Positions 1 to 8,357 of a stretch of 64,000 nucleotides of DNA are shown here, piece after piece. The stretch spans positions 1,984,001 through 2,048,000 of the forward strand of contig MU839829.1 in the NCBI GenBank assembly GCA_030411725.1, given 5' to 3'. A model generated the notes under the pieces. That model was not told where the DNA came from. It did not search any database and saw only the letters and a list, made by a program, of their open reading frames with translations. A program made the position numbers and the translations under genes. Position 1 is the first letter of the stretch. Every line of letters begins with the position of its first letter. This DNA is from Echria macrotheca (Eukaryota > Ascomycota > Sordariomycetes > Sordariales > Schizotheciaceae).

Positions 1-152
1 CACTAAACGTAAGGTCGGATGTGATGAATGTCTTTTGGTCTCGTTCTCGTCTGGGGATTTGGTAGGTGACTTTTCCGGGTTGGATTCTTTTATCCTACCC
101 CAACAACGACGATAACGGTGACGATGGCAACAATGACGACGAGGACGACGAC

Positions 153-335
153 TTTGACCTCAACCTCGCTCTCTTCCTTGCTCTTGTCATTGACCTTGTG
201 TTCACCAGATGTGATGTCAGGGCCTTCAGCTCTTCTTCGCAGCCCGCCTCGCGGATCCAGCCACGGATATCGTCATCCGTGATCCACCAGTTGAGCTCTG
301 ATATCATAGTGGCGGTAGTAGAGCCATGGTCGACG
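153..335 (-). pseudogene. Fragment of CPSF6-like gene, exon 1 part
   Basis: The minus strand still encodes ISELNWWITDDDIRGW and REAGCE, matching the start of the RRM in the intact gene at about 21.70-21.87 kb. Substitutions are scattered, and the frame then runs into unrelated low-complexity residues (SKSSSSSS). The RNP-like exon end (KVNGKSKG) and its splice donor are lost. The acidic N-terminus of the parent is absent. The first 16 bases of the window also match the parent at 21731-21746 with one mismatch, so a further fragment probably lies across the left edge. Non-functional copy. Confidence 0.8.
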
Positions 336-457
336 GGGCGATGGGTGGTGGGCGATGGGGTGCTTATTGGCGTGCTTTACCTTCCTCCTCCTCTCTTCCT
401 CCCTTTCTCCTCCTCCCCCCCCCCCCCGGGGGACGTCGCCAGGGGAGGTGGGTGCGC

Positions 458-537
458 GACGTGCCGAGAGGTGGTCGGCTATACCGCCTTCGTAGAACTG
501 TATTCCTCGCCTGGGTGGCAGCGAAGAGGTCTCTTCG
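458..537. repeat. Direct repeat copy A (about 85 bp)
   Basis: Starts GACGTGCC and ends GGTCTCTTCG. It pairs with 705-795: both share GAGGTGGTCGGCTATA, a TAGAACTG block, ATTCCTCGCCTG and GTGGCAGCGAA, with small indels. There is no coding signal. Confidence 0.75.
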
Positions 538-704
538 GATGCCGGTGTATTGAGCCTTGGGGAAGCCATCAAGGGGCCGACAGCGCCGTCTATCAGCAGG
601 TTCCAGTACGTACGCCTTGGAGTTCACAGGGAAGACCTTGGGCACTTCTTTGAAGGGCGCAATATGATGGGCATCCGACTTGGACCGCTTGATGAAATTC
701 TCGT

Positions 705-795
705 GACGTGCCAAGAGGTGGTCGGCTATATACGCCTTCTTAGAACTGCATTCCTCGCCTGAGGTGGGTGGCAGCGAAAGTCGAAGGTCTCTTCG
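705..795. repeat. Direct repeat copy B (about 90 bp)
   Basis: Second, slightly longer copy of the repeat at 458-537, in the same orientation. It differs by several substitutions and two short insertions (TA after the shared GGCTATA block, and GTCGAA before GGTCTCTTCG). Confidence 0.75.
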
Positions 796-1116
796 CTAGC
801 GATCCGGAAGTACTGCTCTTGCTTCGTCTTCCGCACACCTTCATATACATCTTTCGCTTCCTCTCGAGCTGAGCCTTTTGGTCTCTGATCCTGCCTTTCT
901 CCTCGGGCTCAGTCGCCTTCTTCTCAGCCGTGCGAAGTTGGCTGAGGGGCTTGCAGCTGAGCCTGTGTCTTGGGGGATTGTTGTCAGGGGACTTGTATGG
1001 TTCCATGTCCCCGGCGGTGTTAGTGTTTTTGGTCGGGTGTTATGGTGTTGTGGTTGGGTTGTGCAGGTCGGACAATATTATTCTATCTTCCAATAGAATA
1101 ACAATTGGGTTAGTAT

Positions 1117-1345
1117 CGTCGCCGCGGACGTTAATTATCCTATATCTTTAGTAGCGTGAATGGCTATAGTAACTAGTATCGCTCCCGTGAACATTAATCA
1201 TCTTATATCTATAATAGTATAAATGGCTATGATAGCTGGCATTGTTGCTATGGATGTTAATTGTCTTATGTCTGTAGTAGTGTAAATGGCTATTGTAATC
1301 CGATGTTGTCGCCGCGGACGTTACTCGTCCTGTATCTGTGGTGAC
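1117..1345. repeat. 63-bp tandem repeat, about 3.5 units
   Basis: Units start at about 1117, 1180, 1243 and 1306. Each carries a GGACGTTAAT-like block, a CTTATATCT-like block and AATGGCTAT. Units 1 and 4 share GTCGCCGCGGACGTTA exactly, while units 2 and 3 are more diverged. Many differences between units are transitions. It does not encode a repeated peptide in a convincing open frame. Confidence 0.8.
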
Positions 1346-1426
1346 GTGGCAGTGGCTGCATGGGAGGAGGGCGAGGAGGAGGAGGAAGAAACGATGGAGA
1401 GATGGAGAGACAAAATAGGAGATCGA

Positions 1427-1605
1427 CTCTGGATGGGGAAATGGAGGGTCGGATGGAGGGATTGACCTCTGAATGGGGGAAATAAAAGGTCGGATGGACC
1501 AACCTCTGGATGGGTGAAATGGAAGGCTGGATGGATCAACCTCTGGATGGGCGAAATGGAGGGATCGATTCCGGATGGGGGAAATGGAAGGCTGGATGGA
1601 CGATG
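1427..1605. repeat. Minisatellite, 37-40-bp units
   Basis: CTCTGGATGGG-like cores start at 1427, 1467, 1504 and 1541, with a shorter last step near 1569. Each is followed by a GAAATGGA-like block and GGNTGGATG. Purine-rich on the plus strand. No gene is attached. Confidence 0.75.
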
Positions 1606-2483
1606 CGGCGAATAAGGAGCACCTACAGCAGACGGAAAGTGAACAGAGGCGACGTGCACAGCGAGATCGTCCCAGCATCTTCGGAGGAAGCCGGTCAATC
1701 CGTCTTATCAGCGGCCCCGGGTCGGCGATCACGGGCCGTTAGTATCCCGTCCTTGCCGAGTCACATATCGATGGCGTTTCGTCCGAGGCGATGTGAGCCC
1801 TGAGACGAGTCTTTCATCACAACAACCGGGATATCAATAAGCATACGTCCCGGAGGGACCTGCGCGGGAGAACTTCAAGTTTGAGGCCGACTCGGACTTT
1901 GAGGAGGATACCGGAGGTGACGATGGCACTGGCGGTGGATGGGGAGGAGCTTTATAAAGAAGAGTCGGCCTCCAACAATGATGGCTGGGGTGCGGCCGCA
2001 AAGGGTGAGAGAGAGTCCCAGGCCAACAATAATGGTTGGAGTGCGTCTGCCTCGAGGAACATGCAGTGGTGTGCAGAGCCTCAGTCATGGAGGACAGGGT
2101 CTTGAAGTGTTTGCCGAGTAGGTATATTGGGAGGGCTCCTCTACCTCTGCAGTTAGGCCGTGGCCATCTCGGTCATTAATCGCGCCCACATAATGCGTTT
2201 CTCGACAGTCTACCCAATATCGCCCCGGTTACCCAGGCAAGTCTAGCAGTGGAACAAGATACTCCAACTGCACGATATCCAAGCATCCAGAAAGAGAGAG
2301 AGACCACCACAACACCAAACCAAACCCCCGGGACAAAGACAAGGACAATAACAGTGTTATCCCATCGTCTCCGCCGGGTCGGACTCCAGTACCGATATGT
2401 CCGCCGGAATGGTATTTCTCATCCAATACTCCAAACACCAACAATGATACCGACAATAGCATCACCTACCTCGCCGTCCTCAC

Positions 2484-3275
2484 TTAGTCCGGTGTGAATA
2501 CCCCGTCGTCCCGTCGCCTTCCCTCGTCCCGTCCCCCCGGGTCAACATAGTCGTAACCACACCGGGGCTGGGCCTTCAAACCTCGTCTGGTTCTCCTACT
2601 TGGATGACAGAAAACCCGGGGAGTTGTGTGGAACGGATTGTTGTGCGGGCCAGAATACGCCGGGGCCGGGGCCGGGGCCGGGCCCTTCAAACCTCGTCCG
2701 GCCCTCCTACTCGGACGGATGACAACAAACTTGGCCACGTCCTTGGTGAGTGTGCGGAATGGATTGTTGTGCGGGCTGGCAACGCCGGGGCCTCCATTGA
2801 AGCCGCCACGTCCACCGCGGAAGCCACTTCCGTAGTTGTTGTTCACACCTGAGAAGGTAGAACTACGCTCTTGGTAGTTGGGTCCAGAGGGCGCACGGTA
2901 CGGTTCTGGCCATCCCGGGTACCGCGCGCAGTTGGGTGCATCCTTCGGGAGTGTGCGGAACGGGTTACTGGAATACACCACTGCATGACGCTTCTGGCCA
3001 GGCTGAGCATCATCGTTAAGCGCATCCAACAGGCGCTTAGACCTAGTGGCACCGATTCTGTTGAAGGGATTGGTCGATGTCATTATCGACGTTCTGGCTG
3101 ACACGTCCAGCAACATTGGCTTGTTGAAGGGGATATCATCAGCCTTCTTTTGCTTCAGACCCCCAAGCAAGCAACCGAAATGTCCCATCAGGTCGTTGAC
3201 ACGCACGCGTTGGCTGGATTTCCCAGTAACCAGGTACGCCACGAGTAGCTGCCTGTTGAGAAGTGAACTCAACAT
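2484..3275 (-). pseudogene. Fragment of CPSF6-like gene, exon 2 part, with inserts
   Basis: The minus strand aligns with the parent at about 21349-21640. Readable blocks are QVYVEFTSQQAAT, KRLLDALNDDAQPGQKRHAV, NPFRTLPKDAPN and SGPNYQERSSTFSGVNNNY. The copy carries an insertion of roughly 185 bp near 3050-3235, between QQAAT and KRLLDAL. Its downstream part (2550-2790) shows repeated, degraded versions of the NNPFRTL block followed by a RR.GRGLK block. The relative order of this fragment and the exon 1 fragment is reversed compared with the parent, so this is not a simple collinear duplicate. No start codon or RRM N-half remains, so it is judged a pseudogene. Confidence 0.8.
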
Positions 3276-3600
3276 AAACCTGGCTGGGTGTATTTGAGAG
3301 GGTATTGTACAATGCTGAAAGGCTGTTGAAGAATAGACCTGGCAACCGGACAGTTCGTCCCCGGGGGGGAGAGGGGGGGAGAGGGGGGAAGAGGGGCTAG
3401 TTGGTCAACGGGTACAGGCGGATAGTTGGTGAGGAAGTAGAGGGGATGGTTGGTCAGGAGGTACAGGGGGGAACAGTGTTCTCGAGATGGGTCGATCTTC
3501 TAGACTGAACAGCGTTCATGGTGTTCAAAGCCTCCTAAGGTTCCTGGATAGCACGACCTGGGGGCTTGACACAGGTCGAGCTGTGAACAGAAGCTGTACG

Positions 3601-4094
3601 CAGTAGTGAATATCACAACAGCAGCCATTCACCAAGTTGACCACACAACGCAGACAAAGTGCGTAGGAAACGCATGGATTGTGCAGATCTACCACGAAGA
3701 AGCGCTACTCCTTCTCTAATCAGAACAAAAGCACCAGCGCTTCCCATTATTGTCATAATGCATACGTGCCAAACCAGCCGAACCCAACCCGCTTTCCCAT
3801 TGGAAACACCGGCATCCAGAGACAAGAAACAAAACCTCCCCAGGGATCAAATCGGTCATGACGTCCCTCCCACCACGACCGACCGTCCCTCTCGTCAACT
3901 TCATCACAACCGGCAGGGAGGCAGACACCAACTGTCGGGGAATCTCCTCTTGGACAGGTTCCAGGCGTATCAGGCGAGAAACGCCCAAAACCAACCTCGA
4001 GGCGATTTGAGAGAGAAGACAGTTTTTTGGGCTTCCCTTCTCCCCGAGAGGAGAAAGAAAGGGTGCGCCTCCGCAAGTAGAGAGTCGTAAACGC
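3601..4094. other. Downstream region of eIF1A
   Basis: No gene recognised. It probably contains the 3' untranslated region of the minus-strand eIF1A gene. Open frames here are antisense or low-complexity and lack family features. Confidence 0.5.
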
Positions 4095-4744
4095 TTAGAT
4101 GTCGTCAATCTCAATGTCCTTGCCGCCCGCATTGCCGCCAGCATCGCTGTCGCTGTCACGGTCCTCGTCGAACTCGAAACCGCAGTCGCCATCCTCGTTG
4201 GGGCCGAATGTGTCTGTCTCGTTGATCTTAGCCGTGTCGGGGAGTTCGCCATAGGCTTTCCTATCGTAGAGTTAGAAGATCCATAACCAAAAATGCAATC
4301 CAACAAAACAAAAAAAAACGTACAGAGAACGGGCCTCGTCGGCAGAGTACTTGAGGATGACATCACCCTTCTCGTCTTGGTACTCGCGCAGGGAGACGAG
4401 GATAATGTCACCGTTGTTGATCCAGATCTTCTTCCGGAGCTTGCCGCGGATCAGGCCGAGACGCTTGACGCCGTCGAAGCACTGCGGTCACAAAGTCAGC
4501 CGGGGTGCGATTGTGGTCGGAAAAGAGAAAACATACCATGGCCTCCAGTCTGCCGTTCCCCAACATCTTCAGGACCTGCGCGTATTCCTGGCCATCCTCC
4601 TTGAAGGTGAGCTCGCGCTTCTCATTACTGCGCACCATATCAGAATCGAAGCGAAGCGCGACGGCCGAGGAGGGGTAAATCTTACTCGTTCTCGTTCTTT
4701 CCCCTGCGCCTGTTTTTACCTCCCTTTCCCTTATTCTTCGGCAT
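4095..4744 (-). CDS. TIF11: Translation initiation factor eIF1A
   Basis: Four exons on the minus strand: 4744-4686, 4627-4537, 4481-4324 and 4260-4095. They join to 474 nt, 157 aa. The start is fixed by MPKNKGKGGKNRRRGKNEN, the very conserved basic N-terminus of eIF1A. The OB-fold follows, with KRELTFKEDGQEYAQVLKMLGNG, then the joined exon 3 core (CFDGVKR, IRGKLRKKIWI, GDIILVSLREYQDEKGDVI). The acidic C-terminal tail ends DIEIDDI, the expected eIF5B-binding motif. The factor sits in the ribosomal A site of the 43S complex and acts in scanning and start-codon choice. Length and domain order are normal for the family. Introns are about 55-63 nt with GT/AG ends. Divergent to the gene at 5128, 383 bp away. 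Confidence 0.97.
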
Positions 4745-5127
4745 AATGACGGTTGTAGAGTTTTTGCTCTTGGATTTGAGTCTTGGAGATAATTGCGGAT
4801 CTCGTGGAGTTGTGGGTTGTTTTGTGGAAATCGGCGACGAAGGTTGTCGTTATGGCGAGGCGAGGGCGGCGAACGAGGGGCAAAGAACCGGGCGGGTTTA
4901 ATATGACTGTTTTCGTGGGGCGTGCTTTTTGGGTTTGGCCTTGGCACAGCTGTGGGTCCAGTGTAGCGGATCCGGTGGCCCGTGTGTAGTATTGTGGCGC
5001 ATGCACATTCACAATCACAATGAATCAGATCTCATCTCATTCATCTTTGTAAGCTCCTCGGGTTTACAGCTGGCAGTTTGCGACCTCAACCATGGCATTC
5101 TGATGGACCCAGACACACAACACAGCC
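4745..5127. promoter_or_regulatory. Divergent intergenic region eIF1A / mitochondrial-like gene
   Basis: 383 bp between two divergent start codons, so it must hold both promoters and both leaders. No TATA box or named operator is obvious to me. Confidence 0.5.
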
Positions 5128-5988
5128 ATGTTGGCTCGAAGTGCTCGTGTCTGGCTCAGGGCCCGGCCCTGCTTGCCTCTCCGATCGCATCTTCACCAGG
5201 GCAAACAGCATGACGACCTCGGGGATATGCTGGCGCCGCCATCACCACCAACAGAACCCCCAGAACTCGCTTCGACGCTGCCCAAAAGCTCGACCTACTA
5301 TAAGCGCAGCAAAGAGATTCAGGCCTGGTCGAAGAAAATGAAGGTGGCACTCAATTTCCGGGCAACTTGGCTCTCACGAAAATCAACAACAGCCCCAAAG
5401 ATATCAGTCGGGGCCAACTATTGCGACTACCATTCGATCCACAGATACGACGAGGACAAGCTCAAGGACGTCCATGCGCTCAACTACAAGTGGATGGACA
5501 TGTACCAGTATTTCTGCATCACCCGCCCGCTGTGGGTTCACATATACTACCTCATCTCGCCGCCCCAGAAGGTTGTGGTCAAGCGGAGGGCAAAGAAGCT
5601 GGTGCAGGAGGCCGTCCGGAAAGCGCTCTCCCGGAACCACTACAACTCTGTTGGTATGGCCCTCGAAGGCCACGAGGACGTGCGCGGGACCGAGCTGTAC
5701 GGCACTCTCCGGATGGTCATCTACGATGCCCAGAATGTGTGTCAGGCCCGGTACTCCAAGGAGTTCCGGGACGAGCTGGTCGACTATGTGGAGGAAATGA
5801 TTACGCCAGCGATTAGCCGCCTGCGGAGGCCGGCCAGGGTGCGTCCTGAGGGGAATCCCGGGAAACCGTCGTCTCGAATGTTTGCGGACTTTGGGGAGCC
5901 TAGCGAGAGATTTGAGGGCGGAAGGAGGTCTAAACCCGATGGCGGGAAGCCTAAACCTGGACGACGTGGAGATGAGTTTGAATGGTAG
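5128..5988 (+). CDS. Unrecognised protein, probable mitochondrial import
   Basis: Single-exon frame of 286 aa. I do not recognise the family. The N-terminus (MLARSARVWLRARPCLPLR) is Arg- and Leu-rich without acidic residues, as in a mitochondrial presequence, and a possible cleavage region lies near residue 20-30. The middle, about residues 95-210, looks like a compact folded domain rich in aromatic and basic residues (NYCDYHSIHRYD, NYKWMDMYQYFCITRPLW, KRRAKKLVQEAVRKAL). The C-terminal 60 residues are Gly/Pro/Arg/Lys-rich and probably disordered. No transmembrane helix is evident. It starts 383 bp from eIF1A and ends 349 bp before Chs5. Sustained non-repetitive sequence argues that it is real; the role is unknown. 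Confidence 0.75.
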   Translation: MLARSARVWLRARPCLPLRSHLHQGKQHDDLGDMLAPPSPPTEPPELASTLPKSSTYYKRSKEIQAWSKKMKVALNFRATWLSRKSTTAPKISVGANYCDYHSIHRYDEDKLKDVHALNYKWMDMYQYFCITRPLWVHIYYLISPPQKVVVKRRAKKLVQEAVRKALSRNHYNSVGMALEGHEDVRGTELYGTLRMVIYDAQNVCQARYSKEFRDELVDYVEEMITPAISRLRRPARVRPEGNPGKPSSRMFADFGEPSERFEGGRRSKPDGGKPKPGRRGDEFEW

Positions 5989-6337
5989 TTGTGCCGCTTA
6001 TGTGTTGGAATATCTGTATCATACACTATACCCAGTAACTATTGAAATGACCAACAAGATATCCCCAAGTTGGGATCAGTCTCTGGTTTGCATCGCATGT
6101 CGGTAAGGTGAAGCAGGTGTGGGATGCCAAGAGATAAGGTGAGCAATTCAGGCTAGCTCCCGCTAGTTAACGTTAGTGGGTCTGGCGGGACGCAGTGTGG
6201 CAGCTCAGCTCGCAGCCAGCAGCTGGAGCCAACCAAGCTAGACATCTTTGGCTGCAACACATTTACTCGAAGAACGACCATCCAACACTTACATCTGCTA
6301 CCCCCACTATACCAATTGCTGGCGGACCATCGAAACC
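5989..6337. other. Intergenic region upstream of CHS5
   Basis: 349 bp between two plus-strand genes. Presumed 3' end of the first and promoter and leader of CHS5. No specific element seen. Confidence 0.5.
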
Positions 6338-7510
6338 ATGCTAGTCTCTCTCACCGTCGGCAAGGTCGACGCCGGCGTCACAGTCCTGCTGACGCCGGAC
6401 AAGCGACTGGTAGGGTCCCTAGCAACGCCCCGAGAAGCCCTCTAATCCTGCCAGATTGAGTTCCCCTCGATCCTCCTGCCGCCAGATATCTCGTCCGGAT
6501 CGATTGTCGACATCACAGTCGCACGAAACACGTCATCAGAAGCGGCGGCCGAGCGGGCCTTCCGGGCACTGCAGGATGAGATCTTGTCGTCGTTCGGGTC
6601 GGCCGAGCCAACGACGCCGGTGCTGCGGTGCCGCAACGCGACGCAGACGAGCGTGGTGCTGGAGTGGGACCCGATCCAGCTGGCGACGGCGGACCTACTA
6701 AGTCTGGCGCTGTACCGCAACGGGCAAAAGGCGGGCAACATCCCGAAGCCGCTGGCCATGCACTCGACCAAGATCAGCGGCCTGGCCGTCGACACCGAGT
6801 ACACGTTCCACCTGGTGCTGCGCACTTCGGCCGGCACGTACACGAGCGAGCGCGTGTCGGTGCGCACGCACAAGATGACGGACCTCAGCGGTATTACCAT
6901 CACGATGGGCATCCTGCCGGCGGCCACGCGCGACAGCCTGGCGCGCGCCGTCGAGCGCATCGGCGCCAAGATTGTCGACGGCGTGCGCATCGACACGACG
7001 CACTTTGTCACGACCGAGGGCCGCGGGCTTGCCTGGGAGAAGGCCAACGAGCTGAACATCCCGGTGGTGCGGCCCGAGTGGGTCGAGATGTGCGAGCAGA
7101 ACGGCCGGATTTGGGGGGTGACCAAGTTTTATCTGGATGCTGTCCGCTTCGAGATGCCGACGACGCACGAGACGCGGGCGCCGGTGGCGGAGAAGGAGCT
7201 GCCGTCGGTGCCGGAGCGGGGGGCGGAACCTGCGAGCGAGCCGAGTTCTGCGGGGCCACCACCTGGCAAGGACGAGAACGAGGCGAGAAAGGAGGAGGCT
7301 GTGTCTAGTGAGTCGGACGAAGATAGCGAGGAGGAAGAGGAGCAAAAGGTGCGGTCGCCAGGGCAGGAGCAAAAGGTGTTGGCGGAAGAGGGGTTAGCGA
7401 CGAGGTTGAAGGCGACGGTGGCGGATGTCGATGAGGAGAGTTCTGAGGAGAGTTCCAAGGGGGGGAAATCACCGGCAGGAGGGGGTTCTTTTCAAGATGT
7501 GGCGCTTTAG
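6338..7510 (+). CDS. CHS5: Chs5-type exomer subunit (FN3-BRCT)
   Basis: Two exons, 6338-6409 and 6455-7510, joined across a 45-bp intron to give 375 aa. Exon 1 encodes only MLVSLTVGKVDAGVTVLLTPDKRL, the dimerising N-terminal hook of Chs5. Exon 2 continues with the LLPPDI.SGSIVDI segment, an FN3 domain (about residues 75-165, with VVLEWDPI and TEYTFHLVLRTS), then a BRCT domain (about 170-255, with GITITMGILP, HFVTTEGRG and PVVRPEWVEMC). The last 120 residues are Glu/Ser/Lys-rich and disordered. Chs5 is the scaffold of exomer, the trans-Golgi coat adaptor that exports chitin synthase and other cargo. The tail is shorter than in budding yeast (about 670 aa in total), and no Lys-rich end block is seen. 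The family call is firm; the exact C-terminus less so. Confidence 0.93.
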
Positions 7511-8357
7511 ACTTATGATTCTAGCGGTAGTATGGTTATCAGCTGATGGTTTATATATTCAGCGATACTTATTGGAGTTTTGTCGGCGCTGTCCTTGTGA
7601 TTCTCCGGGCTAAAAGCGTATTGTGCATTGTCGTCCCGGTGTCCATCTCAGCAACACTCTCCGCAATACCTCTCATACGACTATCAACCATCCTGCGCCC
7701 CCCTTCCTCGCTCAATCCTCGATCTAAGTATTTATTTCCAGCGCCTAGTAAATATCGCCGAGACTGTACTTCCATGCCCCCACTCAACACCTTCATCTCG
7801 CTATCTGGCGTTAACATCTTCTGGCTTCTCACCTGGGAGTCTGAACAGTCGCTCCTCATGCTGTGGTAAGCTCGTGGGATGGTCAATACTTTTCAACAGC
7901 ACTCATTATGTCCACCACTCGATATATAGCTATAGGGCTGATAAATGTCCTTGGGTTCATCAAGATGTGGCCATCGCCGCCCATACCGCAACGATTACGG
8001 AATACGAAATATGGCACCATCCTAGTCTAGTCCAGATACTATCAACAACCCCCTCCACCCCCTCTCAACGGATATCACCACCACCCAATAATACCAGACC
8101 GTATACCGAAGCAGGAAAAAAAAGTATATTAATGCATATCTCATACCTCGTGCATCATTACACCCCTATATACCTATACCTGTCCCTCCCTGTATATAAT
8201 CCCCCCGAAACGCCACATATGCACTAGGTAACTAATACACACCATTACACTATAGCCAGACATATACCTATAAACCCAGACATGTAACCGCTATACCCAG
8301 ACATGTAGAACACCCCATCCAGACTACCTAACCACAGAAGATTGAATATTGAATAAA
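7511..8357. other. Intergenic region between convergent genes
   Basis: 847 bp between the ends of CHS5 (plus) and the low-complexity gene (minus). It should hold both 3' untranslated regions. AT-richer than the flanking coding DNA, with several short ATA- and TATACC-type runs. No gene seen. Confidence 0.5.

Larger units (their letters stand above)
1..3600. other. Gene-free patchwork of gene fragments and tandem repeats
   Basis: I see no intact gene here. GC content is ordinary, unlike the AT-rich block at 48.5-57.6 kb, so RIP has not worked on it. It holds short fragments of the CPSF6-like gene at 20.7-22.1 kb, a pair of about 85-bp direct repeats, a 63-bp tandem repeat, a 37-40-bp minisatellite, and G-rich runs at 3361-3475. 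Open frames in it are low-complexity and show no family features. It could be a segmental-duplication scar or a decayed subterminal-type repeat region; neither can be decided from this window. Confidence 0.7.

Noticed and set aside
6584..7510. Chs5 starting at an internal ATG (MSSFGSAEP)
   Set aside because: A 45-bp intron joins an upstream exon that encodes the conserved Chs5 N-terminus in frame.
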